Shown one piece after another: positions 1 through 8,901 of a DNA stretch of 36,608 nt. Source of the stretch: Clostridia bacterium (lineage in GTDB: Bacteria > Bacillota > Clostridia > Oscillospirales > Acutalibacteraceae); NCBI GenBank assembly GCA_017474205.1, contig JAFVID010000010.1, positions 1 through 36,608 on the forward strand. Direction: 5' to 3'. The translations under genes and the position numbers were made by a program. Under the pieces are notes generated by a model. The model had not been told where the DNA came from. It searched no databases and saw only the letters and a program-made list of their open reading frames with translations. Within the stretch, counting starts at the first letter, position 1, and the number at the start of each line of letters is the position of its first letter.

Positions 1-64
1 CATATTGTTCGTTGCTTGAACGGGAGGGAATGGTTAATTTTATTTGATTAAATGGCTTTTTCAC
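1..64 (-). CDS. spoIIAB: SpoIIAB, anti-sigma F factor / serine kinase (5' end only, runs off window)
   Basis: Only the first 21 codons lie in the window. Read from a GTG at 62-64 they give a short lysine-rich start followed by IPSRSSNEQY, which matches the N-terminal motif of SpoIIAB. SpoIIAB binds and inhibits sigma F and phosphorylates SpoIIAA. The GTG has an AAAGGAA Shine-Dalgarno-like sequence about 10 bases upstream, inside the end of spoIIAA, so the two genes overlap by 17 bases, which suggests translational coupling. No ATG is available in frame near this point. The gene continues to the left, presumably followed by sigF as in other spoIIA operons (inference). Confidence 0.82.
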   Translation of the reverse strand, partial: MKKPFNQIKLTIPSRSSNEQY

Positions 65-383
65 GACTTTTAATTCCTTTCTCAATAACGGCAAGACGGT
101 CAAGTCCCGCAATCTTCATCACTTTATATATGTGGGGGGAGGTGTTAATAACTTTAAGTTCTCCTCCGTAAAATTTCATTTGTCTGTATCGACCCATAAC
201 AAGACCTATCCCTGAACTGTCCATAAAGGTTACGTCTCCAAAATCCAGCGTAAGAAGGGATACGTTGTGAAGTTCCAAGGTAGCATCAATTGTTTCTCTG
301 ATTTCTCTGGCAGAGTGGTGGTCAATCTCCCCATCAAGATAGGCGGTAACGGCACCGTTACCCTCCTCAATTCTCACAGGCAT
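48..383 (-). CDS. spoIIAA: SpoIIAA, anti-sigma F factor antagonist (STAS domain)
   Basis: This 111-residue single STAS-domain protein has the normal SpoIIAA length. Diagnostic stretches are GEIDHH near residue 18, the phosphorylation-site motif FMDSSGIGL near residues 53-61, and GRYRQMK just after it. In the family, unphosphorylated SpoIIAA attacks the SpoIIAB-sigma F complex to free sigma F in the forespore, and SpoIIAB phosphorylates the serine of DSSG. The ATG at 383 is preceded by AGGAAAGGATG. The gene is first in a spoIIAA-spoIIAB pair. No sigma H-type promoter was recognised: the upstream folC terminator ends only about 25 bases before the start codon, so any spoIIA promoter must overlap the terminator or the end of folC. 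Confidence 0.93.
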   Translation of the reverse strand: MPVRIEEGNGAVTAYLDGEIDHHSAREIRETIDATLELHNVSLLTLDFGDVTFMDSSGIGLVMGRYRQMKFYGGELKVINTSPHIYKVMKIAGLDRLAVIEKGIKSREKAI

Positions 384-407
384 ATTTTTTCATCCTTTCC
401 TTTGAAA

Positions 408-454
408 TAAAAAAATCCGTAAGACCATAATAAATGTCTTACGGATAATTTTTT
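408..454. terminator. Bidirectional intrinsic terminator after folC
   Basis: A perfect 11-bp stem ATCCGTAAGAC (415-425) pairs with GTCTTACGGAT (436-446) around a 10-base loop. An A-run at 408-414 gives a U-tract for leftward transcription, and a T-run at 449-454 serves the other direction. It ends the folE-to-folC operon. Confidence 0.9.
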
Positions 455-475
455 AGTGTATTGTGTTGTCAAAAA

Positions 476-1714
476 TCAAAACAATTTGCGAAGTTCTGAT
501 GCAAGATAAAGAGAACCGAAAATAACCGTCGGAGTGTGGGCGAATTTGTCTTCAATAAGTTTGCATAACCCGTTTGCATTGTCGCATATAATGGTGTTTT
601 CAAATATTTTATCGGCGGTGATTTTAAGGTTTTTAGCAGATAACGCCCTTGGATTATCTGGCGTCATAAGAATAAGAGCGGAGAAGTTATCCTTTAATAT
701 TTCAAGTTCTCTTTCGTATGATTTATCGGCGAGCATACCGCAAACACCAAGCACCTTTTGTCCCTTAAAATATTTATCAAGGGATGCTTTTAATTGCATA
801 GCCCCATCCTCGTTGTGAGCCCCGTCAATAATGATGTAGGGATTATCTCTAACAACCTCAAAACGGGCGGGATTAACCGCCATTTCAAGTCCTTTTTTTA
901 TGAATTTAGCATCAATACCGAGAACGTTTGCCACCTCAATAGCAAGGGGTACGTTCATCATTTGATATTCGCCGAGAAGTTTTAACGTGTAAACCTCACC
1001 ACCATAATCAAACGTGGTGCCCGAAAGGGTTTGAGATATGATTTTAGGAGTGCCCGATGCGAGTCGCAAAGTGTTATTTTTTTCGGCACAGTGTTTTGCT
1101 ATAACCGTAAGTGCCTCATCCTTTTGCAAAGGAGAGGTAACGGTGATACCATTCTCTTTAATTATACCGCACTTTTCTTCGGCAATTTTTTTAATTGTAT
1201 CCCCTAAAATATCCACGTGGTCGAGGGATATAGATGCAATAACCGAGCAAAGGGGAGTGCCAATAACGTTGGTGGAATCGTATCTGCCCCCAAGTCCCGT
1301 TTCAAGCACCACCACGTCGCATTTTTTCTCTTTGAAATATAAAAATGCAACAGCGGTAATAAACTCAAACTCGGTGGGAGATTCATCGCTTTCATCAATT
1401 ACCTTTTTCACCTGTTCAGCAAAATATGCAAAATCCTCTTCAGATATATATTCACCGTCAATTTGAATTCTTTCCCTGAAATCCACAATGTAGGGGGATA
1501 TAAACAACCCCGTTCTTTTGCCCGATTCACGAAGAATAGAACTAACCATGGCACAAATCGAGCCCTTACCGTTAGTCCCTGCAACGTGTATAAATTTAGT
1601 ATCCTTTTGCGGATCACCCAGGCGGGATAAAAGCCGGGAAACTCTTTCGAGTCCCGGCTTAATTCCGAATTTCAACAGTGAATGGGTAAATTCAAGTGCA
1701 TCACTATAATTCAT
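476..1714 (-). CDS. folC: Bifunctional folylpolyglutamate synthase / dihydrofolate synthase
   Basis: This 412-residue Mur-ligase-type enzyme couples ATP hydrolysis to addition of glutamate to dihydropteroate or tetrahydrofolate in the cytoplasm. Visible motifs in order are the P-loop VAGTNGKGS (about residues 44-52), the folate-loop region FISPYIVDFRERI, the ETGLGGRYDSTN block, and DGAHNEDG near residue 297, equivalent to the usual DGAHNP. Length is typical. The start lies only 6 bases after the valS stop, so it is translated from the same mRNA. With folE further upstream, this operon holds an early and a late step of folate metabolism. Confidence 0.95.
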   Translation of the reverse strand: MNYSDALEFTHSLLKFGIKPGLERVSRLLSRLGDPQKDTKFIHVAGTNGKGSICAMVSSILRESGKRTGLFISPYIVDFRERIQIDGEYISEEDFAYFAEQVKKVIDESDESPTEFEFITAVAFLYFKEKKCDVVVLETGLGGRYDSTNVIGTPLCSVIASISLDHVDILGDTIKKIAEEKCGIIKENGITVTSPLQKDEALTVIAKHCAEKNNTLRLASGTPKIISQTLSGTTFDYGGEVYTLKLLGEYQMMNVPLAIEVANVLGIDAKFIKKGLEMAVNPARFEVVRDNPYIIIDGAHNEDGAMQLKASLDKYFKGQKVLGVCGMLADKSYERELEILKDNFSALILMTPDNPRALSAKNLKITADKIFENTIICDNANGLCKLIEDKFAHTPTVIFGSLYLASELRKLF

Positions 1715-1720
1715 TGTATC

Positions 1721-4351
1721 CTAATTCCTGTTTTCAATATTTTTAATACTTTCTTCAAGAAGTGCCAATTTCTCATTGAGTTTTGCGGCGGCTTCTCTTT
1801 GATTATCAACGATAGCGGCAGGTGCCTTGCTTACAAACTGCTCATTGTTAAGTTTTGCATTGATACCGGCAAGAACCTTAAGGTCGTTTTCTCTTTCCTT
1901 CTTAAGACGGGCGAGTTCTGCCTCAAAGTCGATAAGTTGATCCATGGGGATATAGATGGTGGCATCGGCGGTAACAATAGATACCGCACCCTTCATATCC
2001 CATTCAGATCCTACCTCAACCTTAGATGCGGATGCAAGACGTTCAAAGAATACACCTGCATTTTTGAAAAGGTCGATTTGCTTAGTGGCGAAATAAACCT
2101 CTGCTTTTTTGGAGGGAGGAACATTCATTTCGGCACGGCGGTTACGAATGGCACGAATAGCAGCCATAATACGCTCAAAGTCGGCAGCGTCGGCAGAGAA
2201 GTCATACTTTTCATCATAAACAGGCCAACTGGATAACATAATGGTCTCACCGTCGTGAGGGAGGGTCTGCCAAATCTCTTCTGTGATGAAGGGCATAAAG
2301 GGATGGAGGAGTTTAAGGGTGTTAGACATAACGTAAACAAGCACTGCTTTGGCTTGTTCTTTGGCCTCGCCTTCACCGTTAAGACGAACCTTGCAAACCT
2401 CAATATACCAGTCGCAAAGAATGTCCCAAATGAAATCGTAAAGTTTTTGAACCGCAATACCAAGTTCAAAACTTTCAAGATTTTCGGTAACCTCTTTAAC
2501 CAAATTGTTGAAGAGGGTGATAACCCATTTATCTTCAAGGGCAAGTTTTTCGGGAAGATGGGGTGCCTTTTCATCATCTCCCAAATTCATAAGAACGAAA
2601 CGGGCAGCATTCCAGAGTTTGTTTGCAAAGTTGCGGGATGCCTCTGCCTTTTCGGGGAGATAACGCATATCATTACCTGGGCTGTTACCGGTAGCAAGGG
2701 TAAAGCGGAGAGCATCGGTACCGTATTTGTCGATCTCCTCAAGAGGATCAATACCGTTACCCAGGGATTTAGACATCTTTCGACCTTGAGAGTCGCGGAT
2801 AATACCGTGAATAAGAATGGTGTCAAAGGGAGGTTTCTTCATATGCTCCATACCGGAGAATATCATACGGGCAACCCAGAAGAATATAATATCATAACCT
2901 GTAACAAGGGTAGATGTGGGATAGAAGAAATCAAGATCCTCGGTATTATTTGGCCAACCTAAAGTGGAGAAGGGCCAAAGGGCAGATGAGAACCAAGTGT
3001 CGAGAACGTCGGGATCTTGGGTCAAATGTTTAGATCCGCACTTGGGACAAACGGTAGGTTCTTCCCTTGCAACAATGGTTTCACCACAGTCATCGCAGTA
3101 CCAAACGGGTAAACGGTGTCCCCACCATAATTGACGGGAGATACACCAGTCGCGGATATTTTCCATCCAGTGGAAATAGGTTTTATCAAATCGTTCGGGA
3201 ATGAATTTGATATCTCCGTTTCTCACAACGTCGATAGCGGGTTTGGCAAGGGGTTCCATCTTTACAAACCATTGAGAAGATACCCAAGGTTCAATGGTGG
3301 TGTTACAACGGTAACATTCACCAACATTGTGTTTGTGGGGTTCAACCTTAACGAGATATCCGCCTGCTTCAAGGTCGGCAACAATTTGTTTTCTTGCTTC
3401 GTAGCGTTCTAATCCCTCGTATTTACCGCCGTTTTGGTTGATATGAGCGGTCTTATCCATTACGTTGATAATGGGAAGATTATGACGAAGACCAACCTCA
3501 AAGTCGTTGGGGTCGTGGGCAGGGGTGATTTTTACAACACCGGTACCAAATTCAGGGTCAACGTAACTGTCGGCAACAACGGGAATTTCTCTGCCAACCA
3601 AAGGAAGGGTAAGGGTTTTGCCTACAATATCTTTATATCTTTCGTCATCGGGATTAACAGCAACAGCGGTATCGCCAAGCATGGTTTCGGGACGGGTGGT
3701 GGCGAGTTCTACGTAACCGCTACCATCGGTAAGGGGATAACGAAGATGCCAGAAGTGTCCGTCTTGTTCGGAGTATTCAACCTCGGCATCAGAAATGGTG
3801 GTCTTGCAATGAGGACACCAGTTGATGATTTTTTCACCTTTATAGATAAGTCCTTTTTCATAAAGACGTACAAAAACCTCTTTAACTGCTTCGGAGCAAC
3901 CCTCATCCATAGTAAAACGTTCTCTGCTCCAGTCGCAGGATGAACCAAGTTTGCGAAGCTGGGATGTAATAGTTCCACCGTATTCTTTTTTCCATTCCCA
4001 AGCACGCTCAAGGAAACCTTCTCTGCCTAAATCCTCTTTGGTAATACCTTGTTCAGCAAGGGCTTTTACGATTTTTTCCTCGGTAGCAATAGATGCGTGG
4101 TCGGTGCCGGGAAGCCAAAGGGTGCAGTAACCCTGCATACGGCGGAAACGGATAAGAATATCCTGAAGGGTGTTATCAAGAGCATGACCCATATGGAGTT
4201 TACCGGTGATGTTGGGTGGGGGCATCACGATAGTATAAGGTTTTTTAGAACGGTCAGGTTCACTGTGGAAATAACCGTTATTTTGCCAAAAATCATAAAG
4301 ACGGCTTTCAACCGATTTTGGCTCATAAGTTTTTTCAAGTTGTTTTGCCAT
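1721..4351 (-). CDS. valS: Valyl-tRNA synthetase
   Basis: This 876-residue class I aminoacyl-tRNA synthetase charges tRNA-Val. The HIGH signature appears as [15 protein letters not shown] near residue 45 and the KMSKS loop as [11 protein letters not shown] near residue 525. The editing (CP1) domain lies between them, with a CxxC zinc pair in [14 protein letters not shown] sequence just before [15 protein letters not shown]. The last ~65 residues form the valS-type C-terminal coiled coil. It sits between a methyltransferase gene (51-base gap) and folC (6-base gap). Many Firmicutes valS genes have a T-box leader; the gap here is too short for one and none is visible, so expression appears to come from the folE promoter. 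Confidence 0.97.
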   Translation of the reverse strand: MAKQLEKTYEPKSVESRLYDFWQNNGYFHSEPDRSKKPYTIVMPPPNITGKLHMGHALDNTLQDILIRFRRMQGYCTLWLPGTDHASIATEEKIVKALAEQGITKEDLGREGFLERAWEWKKEYGGTITSQLRKLGSSCDWSRERFTMDEGCSEAVKEVFVRLYEKGLIYKGEKIINWCPHCKTTISDAEVEYSEQDGHFWHLRYPLTDGSGYVELATTRPETMLGDTAVAVNPDDERYKDIVGKTLTLPLVGREIPVVADSYVDPEFGTGVVKITPAHDPNDFEVGLRHNLPIINVMDKTAHINQNGGKYEGLERYEARKQIVADLEAGGYLVKVEPHKHNVGECYRCNTTIEPWVSSQWFVKMEPLAKPAIDVVRNGDIKFIPERFDKTYFHWMENIRDWCISRQLWWGHRLPVWYCDDCGETIVAREEPTVCPKCGSKHLTQDPDVLDTWFSSALWPFSTLGWPNNTEDLDFFYPTSTLVTGYDIIFFWVARMIFSGMEHMKKPPFDTILIHGIIRDSQGRKMSKSLGNGIDPLEEIDKYGTDALRFTLATGNSPGNDMRYLPEKAEASRNFANKLWNAARFVLMNLGDDEKAPHLPEKLALEDKWVITLFNNLVKEVTENLESFELGIAVQKLYDFIWDILCDWYIEVCKVRLNGEGEAKEQAKAVLVYVMSNTLKLLHPFMPFITEEIWQTLPHDGETIMLSSWPVYDEKYDFSADAADFERIMAAIRAIRNRRAEMNVPPSKKAEVYFATKQIDLFKNAGVFFERLASASKVEVGSEWDMKGAVSIVTADATIYIPMDQLIDFEAELARLKKERENDLKVLAGINAKLNNEQFVSKAPAAIVDNQREAAAKLNEKLALLEESIKNIENRN

Positions 4352-4402
4352 GGATTTATATCATCCTTTCAATGTGTAGATTGGAATTATATATTAAATA
4401 AA

Positions 4403-5149
4403 TTATAACCTTTTTAAAACAAAGATAAGTCTTTGAGTTGTGTCTTTTGGAGGGTCAAAGGACATATCCTCATAAACCGCCACCTGTTCGAAACAATTTC
4501 TTTTAAAGATTTCGGATAATTGCTCCTCGGTGTATGCCCTTTCAACAAAGTTTTCGGTAGATAGGGAGTATCTTCCGTCATCATCCTGTGAAAAAATATC
4601 CAAAGATATAGAAACCTTCAATTCATCATCGCAGACACCGTTTTGCCAGACACAGTAAACCTCATCCATATCCCTTACGAAGGTAGCACCGGATAAAATC
4701 TCCCTGTGTTTATAGGGGGTGTTTACGTCAAAGATAAATAACCCACCCGGTTCAATAAAAAATTTAAGACGGTTAAATACTTTCTCAAGATTTTTAATGT
4801 CGGTTATGTGGTTTAGACAGTCAAGGGTAGATATTGCACCCTCTGCAGTGCCGTAGAGGTCAAGTTCAGATATATCCTGACAAAGAAGCAGGGGATTAAG
4901 TCCCATTTCCATCGCCTTGTTTCGTGCCTCGGTGAGCATTAAGGGGGAGTTGTCCACCCCGATAACGTCAACCCCCATTTTCATAATTTCAAAGGATAAC
5001 GTTCCCGTGCCACACCCAAGGTCGATAATGTCGGAAGGTTTTCTTTTGTGCTTTTCAAACAGTGATAAAATATATTCAGCCCTTTTTTTATAATCAACGT
5101 CCTGCATAAGACGGTCATAGGATAGGGCAAAACTTGCGTAATTACTCAT
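4403..5149 (-). CDS. Class I SAM-dependent methyltransferase, substrate unknown
   Basis: This 248-residue protein has a Rossmann-type methyltransferase fold. Motif I is DLGCGTGTLSFEI (about residues 43-55), followed by the acidic motif II end VIGVDNSPLM and a DCLNHI segment where motif IV is expected. It resembles the small stand-alone methyltransferases often found near housekeeping genes in Firmicutes; the substrate cannot be told from sequence. The ATG at 5149 has an AGGTGAT ribosome binding site that overlaps the folE stop, so it is coupled to folE. The link with folE and valS looks like operon co-location rather than a defined pathway. Confidence 0.82.
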   Translation of the reverse strand: MSNYASFALSYDRLMQDVDYKKRAEYILSLFEKHKRKPSDIIDLGCGTGTLSFEIMKMGVDVIGVDNSPLMLTEARNKAMEMGLNPLLLCQDISELDLYGTAEGAISTLDCLNHITDIKNLEKVFNRLKFFIEPGGLFIFDVNTPYKHREILSGATFVRDMDEVYCVWQNGVCDDELKVSISLDIFSQDDDGRYSLSTENFVERAYTEEQLSEIFKRNCFEQVAVYEDMSFDPPKDTTQRLIFVLKRL

Positions 5150-5157
5150 AATATCAC

Positions 5158-5718
5158 CTAATTGTTTTTGAGAAGGGACATAACTTCCGCACGGGTTCTT
5201 GCATCTGATTTCATAACACCGCGGAGAGCGGAGGTCTGAGTTTTAGAACCCGCTGCACGGGCACCTCTCATTGTCATACAAAGATGCTCCGCCTCAATAA
5301 CTACCGCAACGCCAAGGGGTTCAAGATGTTCTTCCAAAAAGTCGGCAACCTGAGAGGTTAATCTCTCTTGCAGTTGAGGTGTCTTTGCAAAGGAACTGAC
5401 AATTCGGGCAAGTTTAGAAAGACCTATAACCTTACCACCCTTGGGAATATAGGCAATATGTGCCACACCCATAAAGGGGATAAGATGATGTTCGCACATA
5501 GAATAAAGGGGGATATCCCTTACAATAACCATCTCGTCATTGTCTTGTTCGTGGAAAAATTTAAGATGTTTGGTAGGGTCATCGTGAAGACCGCTGAAAA
5601 TATCGGCATACATTTCGGCAACCCTTTTAGGAGTTTCAACTAAACCCTCGCGGTCGGGGTCATCACCGATAGCAATAAGTATCTCTCTAACGGCGACTTC
5701 GATGCGCTTTTTATCCAA
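5158..5718 (-). CDS. folE: GTP cyclohydrolase I
   Basis: This 186-residue enzyme converts GTP to 7,8-dihydroneopterin triphosphate, the first step to tetrahydrofolate and, in many bacteria, to queuosine. Zinc-ligand and active-site motifs are intact: [11 protein letters not shown] near residue 74 (Cys and His ligands) and [13 protein letters not shown] near residue 143 with the second Cys. KTQTSALRG follows as in the family. Translation begins at a TTG (5716-5718) behind GGAGGGATTACA; the next residues, [13 protein letters not shown], are the usual N-terminal helix. It is the first gene of a folE-methyltransferase-valS-folC operon with a clear promoter upstream. Confidence 0.96.
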   Translation of the reverse strand: MDKKRIEVAVREILIAIGDDPDREGLVETPKRVAEMYADIFSGLHDDPTKHLKFFHEQDNDEMVIVRDIPLYSMCEHHLIPFMGVAHIAYIPKGGKVIGLSKLARIVSSFAKTPQLQERLTSQVADFLEEHLEPLGVAVVIEAEHLCMTMRGARAAGSKTQTSALRGVMKSDARTRAEVMSLLKNN

Positions 5719-5747
5719 TGTAATCCCTCCAAAGCATAATTACAATT

Positions 5748-5776
5748 ATTATATCATTAACTTCCCCTTTTTGCAA
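5748..5776 (-). promoter_or_regulatory. Sigma A-type promoter of the folE-valS-folC operon
   Basis: On the minus strand, TTGCAA (5771-5776) and TATAAT (5748-5753) are separated by 17 bases, with an extended -10 TGA just before TATAAT. It is placed about 30 bases from the folE TTG start. Confidence 0.8.
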
Positions 5777-5811
5777 GATGTTTTAATGTAATATATCCCC
5801 GAAAACACAAT

Positions 5812-5851
5812 AAAAAATAACGAAGACACTCATTATTAAAGTGTCTTCGTT
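5812..5851 (-). terminator. Intrinsic terminator of the large LRR/dockerin gene
   Basis: AACGAAGACACT (5819-5830) pairs perfectly with AGTGTCTTCGTT (5840-5851) around a 9-base loop. The A-rich stretch just left of it becomes a U-tract for leftward transcription. Confidence 0.88.
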
Positions 5852-5879
5852 AAATAAAACGTTATGTTGTTTGAAATGA

Positions 5880-7940
5880 TTAAACTTCCACAGGGAATTC
5901 GCTTATTTTATCAATAGAATATTGCAAAACGAGCAGTGCATCCGAGGCGGAAATGTTGTCGTCTCCATCAACGTCACCAACAATTATTTGACTCTCGGTA
6001 AATGTGATTTTCCCAATCGACGCCTGAAGAATTGCTAACGCATCGGAAGCATCGACAATATCGTTACCATCCACGTCGCCGTAATTCACAATCTCTGCAG
6101 ATTTGTAGTGAAAAGTAGCGGTTGCAAGAGAGGTGCTTCCTATATCGCCCGAAATTTTCTCCCAATCAGATTCACTGCCTTCGTAGTAAACGTCGGTTAA
6201 ATTATTGCATTCGGAAAAAGCAAGACCACTAATACTTGTTACACTGAGAGGAATAGTTATGCTTGTAAGATTTGTGCACTCCCAAAACATTCCAAAACCA
6301 ATACTTGTAACACCGCTTGGAATAGTAATGTCTGTAAGACTTGTGCAGCCATAAAATGCAAGGCCCTCAATGTTTGATACACTGCTGGGGATAGAAATGT
6401 TTGTAAGTGCTGTACAACCATAAAATGCACTTTCTCCAATACTTGTTACACTTTCGGGAATGGTAACGCTTGTAAGTCCTGTGCAACCATAAAATGTACG
6501 CTCATTAATACTTGTTATGCTTTCGGGAATGGTAACGCTTGTAAGAGAAGTGCAATTACCGAATACACTTATCCCCATATTTTTAACATTTTCGGGAATA
6601 TTAAAGTTTTCAAGTTTCTTGCAATCAAAAAAAGCAAAATCCTCAATTGTTGTAACGTTGCTACCGAGGGTTATATCTGCAAGGGATATACATCCCGCAA
6701 ATGCGTTACAACTAATATTTTCAATTCCGTTACCAATAGTTACGTTTGTTAGAGCGAAGCAATTTTCAAAGGCGGAAATTCCAAAACTTGTAACGTTATC
6801 TGGAATGATAATGCTTTCAAGTTTTTCACAATTATAAAATGCATAGTCATAAATAGTTGTAACACCGCTACCAATGGTTGCATTTGTGAGTTCTTTGCAA
6901 GAACTAAAAGCGTACTCTCTAATTGTTTTAACACTATCCGGGATGGTAATGCTTTTTAGCGATCCGCAATTGTTGAAAGTATATTCAGCGATATTTGTAA
7001 TACCATCGGGAAGAGTAACGTCTGTAAGGGCAGTACAACCCTGAAATGCATAAGGACCAATATTTGAAACACTACTTGGAATTGATACGTTTGCAAGATC
7101 TTTGCAACCATCAAACGAGAACTCACCAATACTTGTTACACCATCTTCAATTATAACCTCGGTTATTGACTTGCCCCATGGTGCATTTGTACCATAGGGA
7201 GAATATTCACCCATATTTCCATTACCGCTAATGGTAAGAACTGTGCCGTCAAGAACCCAAGTACAATCACCTGTTGTGCCGCTTGTAACAAATTTATAAT
7301 CGTAATGAATGTTTGCAGATACTAACGGACCGTTATCATCCCAAATTTCAATATTGTTCCAATCGGATTCACTGCCTTCGTAGTAAACGTCGGTTAGATT
7401 GTTGCAGGCATAAAATGCATCAATGCCGATTTTTGTAACACTTCTTGGAAGTGATACGCTTGTAAGATTTGAACATTCCATGAAGCAAATCATGGGGATA
7501 ATTGTAGTTTCCCTTGGAAATACAAAACTCGCAAGTTCAGTACAATAGGAAAAGGCACCTACACCCAAAGTTGCATAACTATTAGAGACGGTAACGCTTA
7601 TAAGATTAGAACAATCTCTAAAGGCGAAATCGCCAATTCTTGTAACGCTGTTTGGGATGGATATGCTTGTAAGGTTTGTGCAATCAGAAAACGCCAAATC
7701 ACCAATATTTGTAACACCGTTTTCAATTACAACCTCGGTTAATGATGTGCCCCAAGGGGCGGGATATATGTCACTATAATCATCCATAGTACCATTACCG
7801 CTAATGGTAAGCACGGTGCCCTCAAGAGACCAAGTGCAATCACCCGTTAAATTGCTTGTATAAGCACTGGCGGTGATAGAAAATGGCAACATACATACAA
7901 CCATTACAATTGTTAAAATAACAGATAATGCCGTTTTCAT
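5880..7940 (-). CDS. Secreted BspA-type leucine-rich-repeat protein with C-terminal type I dockerin
   Basis: This 686-residue exported protein starts with a signal peptide (MKTALSVILTIVMVVC..., predicted cleavage near SITASA). Two BspA modules follow, each opening with the GDCTW-L-GTVLTISGNG motif (near residues 33 and 224) and continuing as 23-residue LRR_5 repeats of the form C..LT.I.IP..VT.IG..AF. A copied YYEGSESDW segment closes each LRR block. Residues ~619-686 are a dockerin: two calcium-loop repeats GDVDGNDIVDASDALAILQ and GDVDGDDNISASDALLVLQ. Dockerins bind cohesins, so the protein is probably tethered to a scaffoldin or a cell-surface cohesin; the LRR part suggests adhesion or protein binding. 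No catalytic domain is visible. The ribosome binding site is TAGGAGG. A related smaller protein is encoded at 15012-15719. Confidence 0.93.
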   Translation of the reverse strand: MKTALSVILTIVMVVCMLPFSITASAYTSNLTGDCTWSLEGTVLTISGNGTMDDYSDIYPAPWGTSLTEVVIENGVTNIGDLAFSDCTNLTSISIPNSVTRIGDFAFRDCSNLISVTVSNSYATLGVGAFSYCTELASFVFPRETTIIPMICFMECSNLTSVSLPRSVTKIGIDAFYACNNLTDVYYEGSESDWNNIEIWDDNGPLVSANIHYDYKFVTSGTTGDCTWVLDGTVLTISGNGNMGEYSPYGTNAPWGKSITEVIIEDGVTSIGEFSFDGCKDLANVSIPSSVSNIGPYAFQGCTALTDVTLPDGITNIAEYTFNNCGSLKSITIPDSVKTIREYAFSSCKELTNATIGSGVTTIYDYAFYNCEKLESIIIPDNVTSFGISAFENCFALTNVTIGNGIENISCNAFAGCISLADITLGSNVTTIEDFAFFDCKKLENFNIPENVKNMGISVFGNCTSLTSVTIPESITSINERTFYGCTGLTSVTIPESVTSIGESAFYGCTALTNISIPSSVSNIEGLAFYGCTSLTDITIPSGVTSIGFGMFWECTNLTSITIPLSVTSISGLAFSECNNLTDVYYEGSESDWEKISGDIGSTSLATATFHYKSAEIVNYGDVDGNDIVDASDALAILQASIGKITFTESQIIVGDVDGDDNISASDALLVLQYSIDKISEFPVEV

Positions 7941-7981
7941 ATTTTTACCTCCTAATATAGGAATATATAATTACACTTTCA

Positions 7982-8010
7982 ATAGTATCATATTATTTAC
8001 AAAATTTCAA
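7982..8010 (-). promoter_or_regulatory. Promoter of the large LRR/dockerin gene
   Basis: TTGAAA (8005-8010) and TACTAT (7982-7987) on the minus strand are separated by 17 bases, with a TGA extended -10. The leader to the ATG is about 35 bases and has no hairpin, in contrast to the leader of the second dockerin gene. Confidence 0.65.
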
Positions 8011-8021
8011 TAAAAACAGGC

Positions 8022-8055
8022 AAAAAAAAGAGCAACTCCAAAAGATTAGAGTTGC
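8022..8055 (-). terminator. Intrinsic terminator after the small 62-residue protein gene
   Basis: GCAACTC (8032-8038) pairs with GAGTTGC (8049-8055). An eight-A run at 8022-8029 gives the U-tract on the minus strand. Confidence 0.8.
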
Positions 8056-8073
8056 CCTTTGCTTTATATAAGT

Positions 8074-8262
8074 TTATAGGTCATCTGCATCCTGAACAGG
8101 ACGGGAAAAATCAATGGGTCTACCTGTGTAACTACCCAAAACATCGGTTTGACTAGGTGGTTCGGTAAGCATACCTGCACGAATGGTGGGAAGACGGTCT
8201 TTGAAACGACTGTCTCGAATTTTTTTGTTCCTTTTGTTATCGTTATTGCCAAATTTAATCAA
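8074..8262 (-). CDS. Small conserved-looking protein of unknown function
   Basis: A 62-residue basic-to-acidic protein: a lysine/arginine-rich first third (FGNNDNKRNKKIRDSRFKDR), then PTIRAGMLTEPPSQTDVLGS and a C-terminus reading YTGRPIDFSRPVQDADDL. From memory, small Clostridia proteins ending in GSYTG...PVQDADDL occur repeatedly, but no function is known to me. The chosen start is TTG at 8260-8262, 9 bases after AAAGGAG. An earlier in-frame TTG at 8271 touches the ribosome binding site and is unlikely. The gene has its own terminator on each side, so it is probably monocistronic. There is no signal peptide or membrane segment. Confidence 0.7.
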   Translation of the reverse strand: MIKFGNNDNKRNKKIRDSRFKDRLPTIRAGMLTEPPSQTDVLGSYTGRPIDFSRPVQDADDL

Positions 8263-8323
8263 GCAAATCAACTCCTTTCACTTCTATTTTTTCGCAAATG
8301 AAGGGAGTTTATCCAAAAAATAA

Positions 8324-8361
8324 AAACCGTAAAAATAAAAACCGCCGATAAAATCGACGGT
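8324..8361 (-). terminator. Intrinsic terminator of the rsmD-coaD-coiled-coil operon
   Basis: ACCGCCGAT (8341-8349) and ATCGACGGT (8353-8361) form a 9-bp stem with a 3-base loop. In the minus-strand RNA the single mismatch becomes a G-U pair. The T-rich stretch follows on that strand. Confidence 0.75.
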
Positions 8362-8377
8362 CTTTAAGTAAACTTAA

Positions 8378-8854
8378 TTATTCAGCATCAGAAGCGTTAG
8401 CTTGAACTGTGGGGATGTTTTGCTTAAGGGATGCACGAGTTTTTCTCAAATCGGTAAGATTTTGAGTAAGTTCATCGTCGGCACGTTTCATAAGATCGTT
8501 AACGAAATCTTGAGCAGCACGACGCATATCGGTGCAACGAGCTTGGGTTTTAGCCAACATATCGTGGGCAGATTCTCTTGCTCTTTGAACGATTTCTTCC
8601 TTAGCAATCATAGCACGGGCGCGTTCTTCAGCAGCTTTAACGATTTCTTCAGCTTCTCTTTTTGCGCTGGTGATAATTTCAGAGCGGTCAGCAACAATGC
8701 CTCTTGCTTGTTTAATTTCGTTGGGCATATTAAGACGGATATCGTCAACGATGTCGCGAAGTGCTTGACTTTCAACAACACGGCGTTTGCCGGGGAGACT
8801 CCAACCCTTTTCAATCATATCATCTAATTGATCCAATAATTCTTCTACTTGCAT
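8378..8854 (-). CDS. Coiled-coil protein, ATP synthase subunit B/DivIVA-like, function unknown
   Basis: This 158-residue soluble protein is mostly one long charged helix. Residues ~55-150 are rich in Ala, Glu, Arg and Lys in heptad style (for example AKREAEEIVKAAEERARAMI). The N-terminus (MQVEELLDQLDDMIEKGWSL) resembles the short N-terminal segment seen in DivIVA-like or V-ATPase subunit H-like small coiled-coil proteins of Clostridia. There is no membrane segment or signal peptide. It follows coaD by 47 bases and is the last gene of the operon before the terminator. A structural or scaffolding role is likely but not shown. The ribosome binding site is AAAGGAAGAG. Confidence 0.65.
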   Translation of the reverse strand: MQVEELLDQLDDMIEKGWSLPGKRRVVESQALRDIVDDIRLNMPNEIKQARGIVADRSEIITSAKREAEEIVKAAEERARAMIAKEEIVQRARESAHDMLAKTQARCTDMRRAAQDFVNDLMKRADDELTQNLTDLRKTRASLKQNIPTVQANASDAE

Positions 8855-8901
8855 TTTTCTCTTCCTTTCATATCTCTATAAATTAAATTTAAAATAAAAA
8901 A

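Noticed and set aside
2255..2962. Long plus-strand open frames opposite valS, uvrA, uvrB, rsmD and the reductase gene
   Set aside because: They are antisense shadows of well-identified genes, have no family motifs and no convincing ribosome binding sites.
4352..4402. T-box riboswitch in front of valS
   Set aside because: The gap is only 51 bases, with no T-box sequence, specifier hairpin or terminator.
6200..7700. Regular ~69-base direct repeats suggesting a CRISPR-like or satellite array
   Set aside because: The period equals 23 codons and the repeats encode the LRR_5 units of the BspA-type protein; there are no identical repeats with unique spacers.
8064..8252. Alternative frame protein overlapping the small 62-residue gene
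   Set aside because: It overlaps a frame with a better ribosome binding site and a plausible conserved C-terminus; its own start has no Shine-Dalgarno sequence.
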